Below are positions 1-8,003 of a stretch of 44,833 bases of DNA, in pieces (positions within the stretch are counted from its first letter, which is position 1; the number at the start of each line of letters is the position of its first letter). A program made the position numbers and the translations under genes. Source of the DNA: Anaerolineae bacterium (GTDB lineage Bacteria > Chloroflexota > Anaerolineae > UBA4142 > SHND01). The notes below the pieces were generated by a model. That model searched no databases. It had not been told where the DNA came from and worked only from the letters and a program-made list of their open reading frames with translations. The stretch lies in assembly GCA_022072245.1 (NCBI GenBank), contig JAJVIA010000068.1, positions 8,102 to 52,934 of the forward strand, in the 5' to 3' direction.

Positions 1-2
1 TT

Positions 3-872
3 GAAACGCATCAAGCGGACGCGTTAACCGAAGTGTTGACTGCGCTCGAAACTGAACGCGTCGCCGAGCTGGCAGAGATTCGTGAGGGACTCGCCACGCT
101 TGTCGGGGTTACGACGCGCCTCGCGCAAGCGCAAGCGCGCACGGACGAACGCTTGACGCGCGTCGAGATTGCCGTCGAAAAATTGGCGGAGGCGCAGACG
201 CGCACGGAAGCGCGCGTCGAAGAATTGGCGCAAGCGCTAGCGCGCACGGACGAACGTTTGACGCGCGTCGAGATTGCCGTCGAAAAATTGGCGCAAGCGC
301 AGACGCGCACGGACGAACGTTTGACGCGCGTCGAAATCGCCGTCGAGAAATTGGCGCAGGCGCAAGCGCGTACGGAAGCGCGCGTCGAAGAATTGGCACA
401 GGCGCAAGCTAAAACCGAAGTTGCAATTCAAAAATTGTCCGCGCGCATGGATAACCTTGCCGCGCAAATTGGCGGCTTGGCGAATCAGTTTGGCTTTAGT
501 TTGGAAGAATTCAGTCAGGCGCTCTTGCCGCCATGGCTGGAACATTATTACGGCATTACGGATTTGCAATTGGAGCGCTCGTATCTCAAATTGTCGTCCG
601 GAGAATATGTTGAAGCCGATTTGGCGGGCGAGGGCAAACGCGATAACAAGTCCTTGCTCGTGCTGGTTGAATGTCACGCCGCGCTGGGCGGAAGCGAAAC
701 GCGCCGTCTGGCTGAAAAAATGGACCGCGCCATAGCTCAATGGAAGGATACGCCGCGCGAATCATTTCGCGCCATTGTGGCAATGAACATTCATCCTACC
801 GCTATTCCCGTCGCCGCAGAGCTGGGCGTCGTGTTGATTCCGTACAGTAAAATAAATCGCGAAAGGTTTTGA
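3..872 (+). CDS. Coiled-coil protein with C-terminal PD-(D/E)XK nuclease-like domain, 5' partial
   Basis: The frame is open to the left edge of the window, so the gene probably starts upstream; the first internal start is GTG at 33. Roughly residues 30-130 (counted from GTG) are a long heptad-patterned coiled coil made of near-identical units such as [20 protein letters not shown]. The last 120 residues resemble the DUF3782-like restriction-endonuclease fold: VEADL followed by LLVLVECHA, where a catalytic E-x-K would be expected but E-C-H is seen. The nuclease may therefore be inactive. Such proteins are common in multicopy families in Chloroflexota and cyanobacteria (recollection, not checked). 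No function is assigned. A terminator follows directly, so it is the last gene of its unit. Confidence 0.7.
   Translation, partial: ETHQADALTEVLTALETERVAELAEIREGLATLVGVTTRLAQAQARTDERLTRVEIAVEKLAEAQTRTEARVEELAQALARTDERLTRVEIAVEKLAQAQTRTDERLTRVEIAVEKLAQAQARTEARVEELAQAQAKTEVAIQKLSARMDNLAAQIGGLANQFGFSLEEFSQALLPPWLEHYYGITDLQLERSYLKLSSGEYVEADLAGEGKRDNKSLLVLVECHAALGGSETRRLAEKMDRAIAQWKDTPRESFRAIVAMNIHPTAIPVAAELGVVLIPYSKINRERF
138..410 (+). repeat. In-frame 63/42-bp tandem repeats encoding the coiled coil
   Basis: Five near-identical units lie head to tail in the order A-B-A-A-B: A is 63 bp (21 codons, beginning at 138, 243 and 306) and B is 42 bp (14 codons, beginning at 201 and 369). All lengths are multiples of seven codons, so copy changes keep the heptad register. 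The DNA is far more alike than the protein needs, which points to recent duplication or gene conversion. Confidence 0.85.
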
Positions 873-883
873 TAAAAAAAAAG

Positions 884-914
884 AAAACCTCCTCTTTAAC
901 AAGGAGGTTTTTTT
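884..914 (+). terminator. Intrinsic terminator after the coiled-coil gene
   Basis: A perfect 10-bp stem, AAAACCTCCT with AGGAGGTTTT, has an 8-nt loop and runs into a 7-T tract. It sits 12 nt after the stop codon. Confidence 0.85.
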
Positions 915-1103
915 AGTCTGCCTATGAGGTCCCAAAAAACAAATCGCCGCGCGCGGCTCGCGCCGGCGCGTGACCATAAACGCCGCGCCCACATTCCCAA
1001 AAGCCATACCGGCGACCTGCCCGACTTGGAAACAAAGGGCGATATTCGGCGTCCACAGGTCAAGGGCGCGCGTTTGGATATTCCAGCCATTCAACAAAAG
1101 CAC

Positions 1104-1745
1104 ATGGCTTTTTCGGAACACGATGGCGTTTTTTCGTGGCGCGTCTTGCGTATCATGTCCGAGTTTGTGGATGGTTTTGAATTCTTGTCCAATCTCGGAC
1201 AAACGGTTACATTTTTTGGTTCGGCGCGTTTGCGCGAGGATACCAAGTATTATCGCCTCGCGCGCGACCTTGCCTATCGTTTATCCAAACACGGTTTTAC
1301 CATCGTCACCGGCGGCGGACCGGGAATAATGGAAGCGAGCAATCGCGGCGCGTCCGAAGCGGAGGGTAAAAGCGTCGGGCTGAATATCAAACTGCCGCTG
1401 GAACAAGAATTCAATCCGTATGTCAAACAGGGTATCGGCTTTCACTATTTTCTGTCGCGCAAATTCATGCTCGATTATTCCGCACTCGCGTATGTTTTTT
1501 TCCCGGGCGGTTTTGGCACGCTCGACGAATTGTTCACCATCAGCACGCTCATTCAGACCGGCAAAGCCGACCGCGATGTGCCGATTGTCTTGATTGGGCG
1601 CGAATTTTGGCAGCCGTTATTGGATTGGACGCGTAATCAATTGGTCGCGCAATGGCGCACCGTCTCGCCGGATGATTTGAAAATTTGGCAAGTGACCGAC
1701 GATTTGGCAGAGGCGGTCAAAATGATTTGCGAATCGTGCGCCTAG
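1104..1745 (+). CDS. LOG family protein (TIGR00730-type nucleotide-binding protein)
   Basis: Rossmann-fold protein of the LOG/lysine-decarboxylase-like family, whose characterised members release cytokinin bases from their 5'-monophosphates or act on other nucleotides. The family's two glycine motifs are present: GGGPGIMEA and PGGFGTLDE, preceded by TVTFFGSAR. The typical lead-in WRVLRIMSEFVDGFE is also there. The frame is open back to an ATG at 924, but that codon lies 10 nt after a terminator T-tract, and the extra 60 residues are Arg-rich and unlike the family. ATG 1104 is therefore preferred; TTG 1074, behind AAGGG, is another option. The physiological substrate cannot be told from sequence. 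Confidence 0.85.
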   Translation: MAFSEHDGVFSWRVLRIMSEFVDGFEFLSNLGQTVTFFGSARLREDTKYYRLARDLAYRLSKHGFTIVTGGGPGIMEASNRGASEAEGKSVGLNIKLPLEQEFNPYVKQGIGFHYFLSRKFMLDYSALAYVFFPGGFGTLDELFTISTLIQTGKADRDVPIVLIGREFWQPLLDWTRNQLVAQWRTVSPDDLKIWQVTDDLAEAVKMICESCA

Positions 1746-1817
1746 CGCGCGCCGCGCCCTTGCACGATTGGGGCTCTTGATTTTTTGCGATATTTTCAAG
1801 CGGCGCTAGAATAAACG

Positions 1818-1854
1818 CGCCATCACCCGGCAAGTGGGCTTTGCGGTGATGGCG
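1818..1854 (+). terminator. Hairpin, probable terminator of the LOG gene
   Basis: A perfect 10-bp stem CGCCATCACC / GGTGATGGCG with a 17-nt loop lies 70 nt after the LOG stop and is followed by TTATTGTGT. The T-tract is weak, so termination is likely but not certain. Confidence 0.5.
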
Positions 1855-1928
1855 TTATTGTGTCAAGAGCTAAAATTTCAGCCGCGCATAACCTCCGCTG
1901 AAATCGAAAAAGGAGAAAGAAAGCAAGT

Positions 1929-2462
1929 ATGTTTTATATCCGTCTCTCTACTAAAATCGCGCTCGCGCTCGGTGTATTGCTCATGGTTGTTGTAGCTTGT
2001 AATCAAACCGCGCCTCCGCCGCCGACCAATGCGCCGGGCGGCGGAACGATTCAACGCACGCCGACACCCGTCCCCGCTTCCGACGAAGAAGCGATTCGTC
2101 AACTCATCAATGCCGAATGTGAAGCGGTCGTCCAACAAGACGTGGACCGCCTCCAAGCGATGTGGGCGGACAATGGGATGGTGACCGATGCCAATCACAC
2201 CCAAGCCAACACCGGCGATGATGTGACATGGAAGGGTTGGGACGCGTTGCGCGACCGATACGTCAATTTAATTTTCCCGTCGAATCCGACTTTTTGCGAA
2301 CATCCCGACATTCAAGTCGCCATCAATGGAAACAACGCGACCGCGACGAGCAGCGTCAAAATCGGCACGACCAATTGTCAAAACTGCAATCAGTGGGCGT
2401 TCGCCAAAGCCAATGAAGGATGGCGAATTACGGCGCTGACCTACAATCTCAACCCGCAGTAA
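1929..2462 (+). CDS. Predicted lipoprotein with NTF2/SnoaL-like domain
   Basis: The N-terminus is a basic-hydrophobic signal peptide ending in VVVAC, a lipobox with the acylated Cys near residue 24, followed by a Pro/Thr-rich spacer. From about residue 55 the pattern DEEAIRQLINAECEAVVQQD, then a Trp-containing strand and a C-terminal WRITALTY strand, resembles NTF2-like/SnoaL-like cone-shaped folds, which bind small ligands or act as isomerases. No catalytic residue could be named. AGGAG lies 14-18 nt before the ATG. It is a single-gene unit with a hairpin before and a terminator after. Probably anchored on the outer face of the cytoplasmic membrane; ligand unknown. Confidence 0.75.
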   Translation: MFYIRLSTKIALALGVLLMVVVACNQTAPPPPTNAPGGGTIQRTPTPVPASDEEAIRQLINAECEAVVQQDVDRLQAMWADNGMVTDANHTQANTGDDVTWKGWDALRDRYVNLIFPSNPTFCEHPDIQVAINGNNATATSSVKIGTTNCQNCNQWAFAKANEGWRITALTYNLNPQ

Positions 2463-2468
2463 GAACTG

Positions 2469-2503
2469 ACCTCAAAGAGTAATCCTCTTTGAGGTTTTTT
2501 TCT
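2469..2503 (+). terminator. Intrinsic terminator
   Basis: Perfect 11-bp stem ACCTCAAAGAG / CTCTTTGAGGT with a 5-nt loop and a T-rich tail, directly after the lipoprotein stop codon. Confidence 0.9.
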
Positions 2504-2513
2504 TTATTTCCTA

Positions 2514-2543
2514 TTGCTCGCGCGCGGTTCGTAATGATATAAT
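2514..2543 (+). promoter_or_regulatory. Candidate sigma70-like promoter for the signalling pair
   Basis: TTGCTC, an 18-nt spacer and a consensus TATAAT at 2538-2543. The expected start of transcription is about 8 nt before the ATG at 2558, and no Shine-Dalgarno sequence is visible, so the mRNA would be nearly leaderless. Confidence 0.5.
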
Positions 2544-2557
2544 CGCTCTGAAAATAT

Positions 2558-3490
2558 ATGGAAAAAGTCGGCAATCGCCTGCGCGAAAAAATTTTGATTG
2601 TGGACGATTCGCGCCTGCACCGCACCCTCGCTTCGGATATTTTGGCAAAAAGCGGTTACGCGACCGTCCAAGCCGAAAGCGGTTCGCGCGCGCTCGATAT
2701 GGTCAACAGCGAAAGCCCGGACTTGGTTGTGCTGGACGCGTTGATGCCAGACATGAACGGCGTGGATGTAATTCACCGTTTGAAAAACGACCCCTTTACG
2801 CATCACATTCCCATTTTGATTTTGAGCGGGCAGGATGACAAACCTTCTGCCGCGCAATCCTTGCATCAAGGCGCCGACGCGCATTTGGGTAAACCGTTCC
2901 AGTCCGAAGATTTGGTGGCGAACGTCGAAGCGCTCTTGCGGCGCAGTTATCAATTCAACTCGCTGACCAAGCTGCCGGCGGCGCCGTATCTGCATCGCCA
3001 AATCAACGCGCGCCTGGCGCAAAATCAACCGACCGCTATCGTGTACGCCGACCTTGACCATTTTCGCCCGTACAATCAAATGTACGGTCACGCGGCGGGA
3101 GACCAGGTGTTGCTTCAAATCGCGCGCCTATTGGTCGAAATGCTGCCCGCGCAAGGCGGTTTTGTCGCGCATCTCGGCGGCGATGATTTCATCGCCGTTC
3201 TCGCGCCCGAAACCGCTGAAACCTTCGCGCAAACGATTGTCGAACGGTTCAGCGAAATGCGCGAACAATTTTATGCGCCGGAAGATTTGGCGCGCAAATA
3301 TATTTTGGTCGAAGGCCGCCGCGGCGAACAGCGGCCCGCGCCGCTAATGACGCTTTCCGCCGCGATGGTGAGCAATGACCGTCGCGTCCTCATCAACTAT
3401 ATCCAAGTCAGCGACCTGCTTGCCGAAGTGATGCGTTATCTCAAAACGCAGGGGGGTGGGAATTGGGCGCGCGACCGCCGCACGCGTTGA
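2558..3490 (+). CDS. Response regulator with degenerate GGDEF domain
   Basis: Residues 10-125 form a receiver domain with the acidic pair D16/D17, phospho-acceptor D60 (LVVLDALMPDMNG), a Ser at 90 and K112. Residues 135-290 form a GGDEF-type fold (LTKLP, then DLDHFRPYNQMYGHAAGD), but the signature loop reads GGDDF at 207-211 in place of GG(D/E)EF. The Arg before it is His, and no RxxD inhibitory site is visible. It may be a weak diguanylate cyclase or a c-di-GMP/GTP sensor. The gene precedes a CheA-like kinase by about 66 nt and the two probably form one signalling unit. Diguanylate cyclase activity is unproven. Confidence 0.85.
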   Translation: MEKVGNRLREKILIVDDSRLHRTLASDILAKSGYATVQAESGSRALDMVNSESPDLVVLDALMPDMNGVDVIHRLKNDPFTHHIPILILSGQDDKPSAAQSLHQGADAHLGKPFQSEDLVANVEALLRRSYQFNSLTKLPAAPYLHRQINARLAQNQPTAIVYADLDHFRPYNQMYGHAAGDQVLLQIARLLVEMLPAQGGFVAHLGGDDFIAVLAPETAETFAQTIVERFSEMREQFYAPEDLARKYILVEGRRGEQRPAPLMTLSAAMVSNDRRVLINYIQVSDLLAEVMRYLKTQGGGNWARDRRTR

Positions 3491-3556
3491 GTTCGCATCG
3501 CGCGCCTTGGGCATTGTACGCGCGCGCGGCGCATGCCCCGTTCTCAATGCTTTTGC

Positions 3557-5032
3557 ATGTCCATTGACCTCGAAAAATATCGCTCGCTCTATTTTGCCGA
3601 AGCGCACGAACAATTGACCGCGCTCAACCGGCATTTGGATACGCTTGCCGATAACCCGCAAGACCGCAGCGAATTGAATCATGCCTTTCGCGTGGCGCAT
3701 ACCCTCAAAGCCATGTCCGCGACGATGGGCTATGGCGAATTGACGCGCGCCGCGCACGCGCTCGAAGATTTGCTCGCGCGCACGCGCAGCTCGGCAGAGA
3801 GCCCCAGCGAAATCACCATCCGCCTTTTGAAAAACGCCGCCGAAGATATTAACGTGCGTTTGCGGCGCGCCGAAACCGGCGCGATTTTGCAAGCGGCGGA
3901 AGAGCGCGCGCCCGCCGAAACCTACACTTCGACGCTCAATTATTTGGCGACGGATGTGCGCGTGCGTCAGCAAGATTTGAATCTCTTGCTCGAAATCGTG
4001 GCGGAACTCGCGGTGAGCAGCAATCTGTTGGAACATGCCGCGCTGCAAAGCCAAGACCCCAACGCCGACGCGGCGGTTCGCAATCAACGCGAACTGGTGA
4101 GCCAAGTGCGCCGCTTGACGTGGCAATTGAACATGTCGTCCATCGGGCCGGTGTTTGACCGCTATGCGCGCGTCTTGTACGAATTGGCGCGGCAACAAAA
4201 TAAAACCGTGCGCGTCGTAACGCACGGCGCGGATGTGGAATTGTGTCACGCCATGCTCGACGAATTGAACGAGCCGCTGCTGCATCTGCTTCGCAACGCG
4301 ATAACGCACGGCGTCGAAATGCCCGCCGAACGCACGTGGGCGGAAAAAGACGCGGCGGCGACGATTACGCTGCGCGCGCAGCGCAGCGGCGACCGCGTCT
4401 TGATCCAAGTCGGCGACGATGGGCGCGGGATGGACGCGGGCGCGATTTTGCAAGCCGCCTATTCGCAAGGTCTCATTACGCGCGAACAGCGCCGCAGTAT
4501 GAACGCGTCCGCCGCGCTGCGTTTGATTTTGCTGCCAAATTTTTCCATGTCGCATACCGTCACGCAAAACGCCGGGCGCGGCATTGGCATGAGCGTCGTC
4601 CAAGAACGCTTGCAGGCGGTCGGCGGCAGTATCGAGATTCGCACGGAATTGGGGCGCGGCAGCGTCTTGACGCTCGATGTGCCGCGTCTCGTGGGTTTGA
4701 TTGAAGTTGAATTGGTGCGCCGCGCCGCGAACATTTATGCCATTCCGACGACGAGCGTCAAAGAGACGCGCGTGTGGCTGGCGTCCGAAATCGCCGCGCG
4801 TCTCAAGAACGGCAGTTTGAATCAAGAATACATTCTCGACGTGGATTCGGTCGAACCGGTTTCCACCGCGCGCTTGACCAACCCCGCCGGCATTTCGCTG
4901 GTGGAATTGACGGAACCGCAGGGCGTCGCGTTTTGCGTGGACGAATTGCTGGGCAAGGCATTGCTCAATTATCCGTTCGCCGTGCGCGCCGCATCCATCC
5001 CCATTCTGGACCCCGCCGTAATTTTCGCTTGA
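3557..5032 (+). CDS. CheA-like hybrid histidine kinase (HPt, HATPase, CheW-like)
   Basis: Domain order follows CheA: an N-terminal HPt domain with the phosphorylatable His in RVAHTLKAMSATMGY (H48 from this start), a central linker/dimerisation part, a HATPase with N-box LLRNAITHGVE, G1 GDDGRGMD and G2 GRGIGMSVV, and a C-terminal CheW-like SH3 part (IYAIPTTSVKE). The N-box usually reads NAxDHG; here the Asp is Thr. No separate P2 CheY-binding domain is evident. At 491 residues it is shorter than most CheA proteins. ATG 3557 was preferred over ATG 3533 because family homology begins there; neither has a Shine-Dalgarno site. No cheW, cheR, cheB or receptor gene is nearby, so it probably serves a non-motility pathway with the response regulator before it. 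Confidence 0.85.
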   Translation: MSIDLEKYRSLYFAEAHEQLTALNRHLDTLADNPQDRSELNHAFRVAHTLKAMSATMGYGELTRAAHALEDLLARTRSSAESPSEITIRLLKNAAEDINVRLRRAETGAILQAAEERAPAETYTSTLNYLATDVRVRQQDLNLLLEIVAELAVSSNLLEHAALQSQDPNADAAVRNQRELVSQVRRLTWQLNMSSIGPVFDRYARVLYELARQQNKTVRVVTHGADVELCHAMLDELNEPLLHLLRNAITHGVEMPAERTWAEKDAAATITLRAQRSGDRVLIQVGDDGRGMDAGAILQAAYSQGLITREQRRSMNASAALRLILLPNFSMSHTVTQNAGRGIGMSVVQERLQAVGGSIEIRTELGRGSVLTLDVPRLVGLIEVELVRRAANIYAIPTTSVKETRVWLASEIAARLKNGSLNQEYILDVDSVEPVSTARLTNPAGISLVELTEPQGVAFCVDELLGKALLNYPFAVRAASIPILDPAVIFA

Positions 5033-5107
5033 CGTTTCGCGCGTTCAACGTATTTCATTCTTTTTGCGGCTTGTGTTATCGTTGCACGCGCGCCGTACAC
5101 TCGCGCA

Positions 5108-6229
5108 GTGTGCGGCGCGTCGTTTGTCCAATTGAAACTTGCTCTGGTCGTCAGCTGGCTGAATCAATATGGCGGCGCCGAGCGCGTGCTGGAAGCCGCG
5201 CACGCGCTGTTCCCCGACGCGCCGGTGTATACCTCCATGTATGACCCGACGGCGATGCCGCGCGCGTATCGCACGTGGGATATTCGCGTGTCCTTTATGA
5301 ATCGGCTGCCGTGGGTCTATCGCCAACATCAAAAATTTTTGCCGTTATATCGTTACGCGTTCGAGTCATTCGACTTGCGCGGCTATGACGTAATTCTCAG
5401 CATTACGAGCGCGTTCGCGCATGGCGTAAAAAAACCGCAGGGCGCGCGGCATCTCTGTTATTGTTTGACGCCCGCGCGATTTTTGTGGCAGTACGATGAA
5501 TATGTGCAAAACGAAGCGTTGGGCGGCGCGGCGCGCGCGCTGCTGCCCGTGTTTGTGTCGTCGCTGCGCGAATGGGATCGTCGCGCCGCCGCGGGCGTGG
5601 ATGAATTCATCGCCATCTCGCGCGAAATTCAAACGCGCATTCGCGCCTGTTACGGACGCGACTCGCAGTTGATATATCCGCCGGTGGATGTCACGGCGTT
5701 TCATCTTGCCGCGCCAGAACAGGTCGGCGATTATTTTTTGATTATCTCGCGGCTCATTCCGTACAAACGCATTGACCTTGCGATCGAGGCGTTCAATCGT
5801 TTGGATTTGCCGCTGGTCATTGCCGGCGACGGCCGCGACCGGGCGCGTTTGGAAGCGCTGGCAAAACCGAATGTGAAATTTCTCGGACGCGTGTCCGACG
5901 CCGAACGTTTGGATTTGATGGCGCGCTGCAAAGCGCTCGTCTTTCCGGGTCAAGAAGATTTTGGGCTTGCGCCATTGGAAGCGAACGCTGCGGGGCGGCC
6001 CGTGATTGCGTTCGGCGGCGGCGGCGCGCTCGATACGATTGAACCGGGCAAGAACGGCGTTTTGTTTCACGCGCCAACCGCCGACGCGTTGGTCGAATGT
6101 TTGCGCGCATTTGACGCGCGCGCGTTCGATGCCGCCCAAATGCGCGCGCACGCGGAAAAATTTGATACGCGCGTTTTTCAAGCCGCGCTGTACGCGCAGC
6201 TCTTGAACGCCAAAACGACGCTTGCTTAA
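5108..6229 (+). CDS. GT4-family glycosyltransferase
   Basis: GT-B fold transferase, 373 residues. The N-terminal domain opens with LKLALVVSWLNQYGGAERVL, the Gly-rich acceptor loop of GT4 enzymes. The C-terminal donor domain shows ISRLIPYKRIDLAIEAF, VIAGDG and FPGQEDFGLAPLEANAAGRP, which holds the E-x7-E motif for nucleotide-sugar binding. It likely transfers a sugar from an NDP-sugar to a lipid-linked glycan in exopolysaccharide or O-antigen synthesis, consistent with the Wzz, CpsD, RmlA and RmlB genes downstream. The GTG at 5108 and TTG at 5132 are both possible starts; neither has a strong ribosome site. Donor and acceptor cannot be read from sequence. Confidence 0.88.
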   Translation: MCGASFVQLKLALVVSWLNQYGGAERVLEAAHALFPDAPVYTSMYDPTAMPRAYRTWDIRVSFMNRLPWVYRQHQKFLPLYRYAFESFDLRGYDVILSITSAFAHGVKKPQGARHLCYCLTPARFLWQYDEYVQNEALGGAARALLPVFVSSLREWDRRAAAGVDEFIAISREIQTRIRACYGRDSQLIYPPVDVTAFHLAAPEQVGDYFLIISRLIPYKRIDLAIEAFNRLDLPLVIAGDGRDRARLEALAKPNVKFLGRVSDAERLDLMARCKALVFPGQEDFGLAPLEANAAGRPVIAFGGGGALDTIEPGKNGVLFHAPTADALVECLRAFDARAFDAAQMRAHAEKFDTRVFQAALYAQLLNAKTTLA

Positions 6230-6301
6230 AAACGCTCTTGATTGGCGCGCGCGCTGGGCGTTCTGTTAGCGGCTTGAACGCTGTCGCCGCGCGCGCGTTA
6301 T

Positions 6302-6330
6302 TTGCGCCAAGCGAACGGGTTTGTTATACT
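6302..6330 (+). promoter_or_regulatory. Candidate promoter before the first Wzz-like gene
   Basis: TTGCGC, a 17-nt spacer and TATACT at 6325-6330, about 40 nt before the chosen ATG. The -35 matches only three consensus positions. Confidence 0.4.
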
Positions 6331-6370
6331 CGTTCTGCCGCGCGGCTTGCGCGGCGATGTAAGCAGCTCC

Positions 6371-7048
6371 ATGACTGAAATCCGTGAATACTGGCGCATC
6401 ATCCGCGCCCGATGGTATATCCCCATTATTTTGACGGTTCTCACCGTCGCCCTGACTTGGCTCACCGCGCAAACTCCGCCGCCGACGTTTGTGGCATCCA
6501 CGCGTTTTACCATCAGCGTTTCCGCCGACCGCCCTTTGAGCGGCGTTGACCCGGCGCTCACCGGCGCGCAGGCGTCGGAATATATCCGCGATGATTTTGT
6601 CGAAGTGATTCGCAGCGATTTGTTTGCCCGCGATGTGAACGCGGTTTTGAACGACCCGCAATTGCAAATCAGCAAAGCGAATATTTCGGGCGCGGTCGAA
6701 AAACAGCGCCGCATCATGTCGCTCTCGATTACATGGCCCGACGCGGCGCAGGCGAAACGCATCGCGGACGCGGCGGTCATGGCTTTGGCGGAGCATAACG
6801 CCAAATACTTTGCCCAAATGGGCGCGCAGGGCGCGACGGTTACGATTTTGGACGAACCGACCGTTGTTGCCGTCACGCCGAGTTTGCGCGAACGGCTCGA
6901 TATTTTTATCCGCGCGGCGATTGCGTTTGCGGCAGGCATCGTCTTGATTTTTATCCTGGATTATTTGGACGATTCCGTGCGCGGCGCGCGGGATGTGGAA
7001 AAAATGGGTTTGGCGACGCTGGGAGAAATACCGGATCGCGGGAAATAG
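6371..7048 (+). CDS. Wzz/chain-length-determinant-like membrane protein
   Basis: Polysaccharide co-polymerase type topology: a short cytoplasmic N-terminus (MTEIREYWRIIRARWY), a first membrane helix near residues 17-36, about 140 extracytoplasmic residues, and a second helix near 175-197 (FIRAAIAFAAGIVLIFILDYL), then a short cytoplasmic tail. Such proteins set glycan chain length and partner with a CpsD-type ATPase, encoded two genes on. The start at 6371 was chosen because the MTEIREYWRIIR lead-in is typical; the frame itself stays open farther upstream. It is the first of two Wzz-like proteins in this locus and shares only the architecture with the second. No Pro-rich motif near the second helix was evident. 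Confidence 0.78.
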   Translation: MTEIREYWRIIRARWYIPIILTVLTVALTWLTAQTPPPTFVASTRFTISVSADRPLSGVDPALTGAQASEYIRDDFVEVIRSDLFARDVNAVLNDPQLQISKANISGAVEKQRRIMSLSITWPDAAQAKRIADAAVMALAEHNAKYFAQMGAQGATVTILDEPTVVAVTPSLRERLDIFIRAAIAFAAGIVLIFILDYLDDSVRGARDVEKMGLATLGEIPDRGK

Positions 7049-7070
7049 ATTTCGCTCTATGACACGGGTT

Positions 7071-7162
7071 GTCATTGCGAGGGATGCGATGCCGTGCATC
7101 GCCGCAATCTCATCCGCACGATGGTGATTGCTTTGTCGCAAGATGCGCTTTTCACGATAACA
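7071..7162. repeat. Degenerate palindromic dispersed repeat (GTCATTGCGAGG type)
   Basis: GTCATTGCGAGG at 7071-7082 opens an imperfect palindrome containing GCAATCTC and, about 20 nt later, TGATTGCTTTGTCGCAAGATGCGC. This pattern matches a short intergenic repeat seen in many environmental bacterial genomes, whose intact form ends in CCTCGCAATGAC; here that right end has decayed. It fills most of the 226-nt gap between the two Wzz-like genes. Confidence 0.6.
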
Positions 7163-7274
7163 AGTGGGGGCGCCCTCGACTTTGCAGTTGCCGTGTCCCG
7201 CGCGCAAGCGCCAATTTACCCGCCTACCCGTTTCATGCTAAGATAGTTGCTCGTTTGAAAGGAGCGTTTGCACG

Positions 7275-7994
7275 ATGGATTTACGAGAATATGGTCGCGT
7301 GTTATTGCGACGCGGTTGGATTGTGGTGGTCGTCGCCATCGTCGGCGCGCTAGCCGCTTTATTGTTCAGCCGCATCCAGACGCCGGTCTATCGGTCCACC
7401 ATTATTTTGCTGGCGAAACCGTCGCGTTCGTCCGATTACGGTCAGGGCTTGGCGATCAAAAATTCATTGCGTCAATACGCCAAACAATTGCAGACCAAGA
7501 CTATCGCGCAGCAAGTGGTTGACCAATTGCAGCTGGATATCGCGCCTGAAAAATTTTTGAGCGGCGTCGAAGTTAGCAGCGACGAAGCCGACGGCACCGT
7601 CACCGTCGCGGTCAAAAATCCGAACGAGCAGTTGGTCCCGCGCATGGCGCAAGCGCTCGCCGAAGATTTTGTCATTTTGCATCAGCAAGAAAATTTGCAA
7701 ATGGACCAAAACGACCGCATTCTCGTCAACATTCTCGACAATGCGTCGCCGCCCGAAAAATTTTCGCCCAAGACGACAATCAATGTCCTCGCGGGCGCCA
7801 TTCTCGGCGCGCTCGCGGGCGTCTTGGCAATTTTTATCATCGAGTACATCCAATCCGGTTACATTCGCAAAACGGAAGATGTCGAACGTTTGCTGCATCT
7901 CACCGTTCTCGGCGCGATTCCAAACGCCAAAGCGCCGGACGCGCGCGCCAAGCAAGCCGTGACGACGAAACAGACGGCATCGTCGAACGCGTGA
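7275..7994 (+). CDS. Wzz/YveK-type polysaccharide chain-length protein
   Basis: Two membrane helices frame the protein: residues about 15-33 (GWIVVVVAIVGALAALLF) and about 177-197 (VLAGAILGALAGVLAIFIIEY). Between them lies a mostly helical extracytoplasmic domain. The cytoplasmic tail ends in RKTEDVERLLHLTVLGAIP, the usual link to the kinase partner. The ATG follows AAAGGAG by 10 nt. It lies 9 nt before a CpsD-like ATPase gene, the classical pairing in bacterial tyrosine-kinase export systems, where the Wzz-like protein activates the ATPase and both control glycan length. Confidence 0.85.
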   Translation: MDLREYGRVLLRRGWIVVVVAIVGALAALLFSRIQTPVYRSTIILLAKPSRSSDYGQGLAIKNSLRQYAKQLQTKTIAQQVVDQLQLDIAPEKFLSGVEVSSDEADGTVTVAVKNPNEQLVPRMAQALAEDFVILHQQENLQMDQNDRILVNILDNASPPEKFSPKTTINVLAGAILGALAGVLAIFIIEYIQSGYIRKTEDVERLLHLTVLGAIPNAKAPDARAKQAVTTKQTASSNA

Positions 7995-8003
7995 AAAAGT
8001 AAA

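Noticed and set aside
924-1103. N-terminal extension of the LOG-family protein from ATG 924
   Set aside because: The ATG lies 10 nt after a terminator, has no ribosome site, and the 60 residues look unlike the family.
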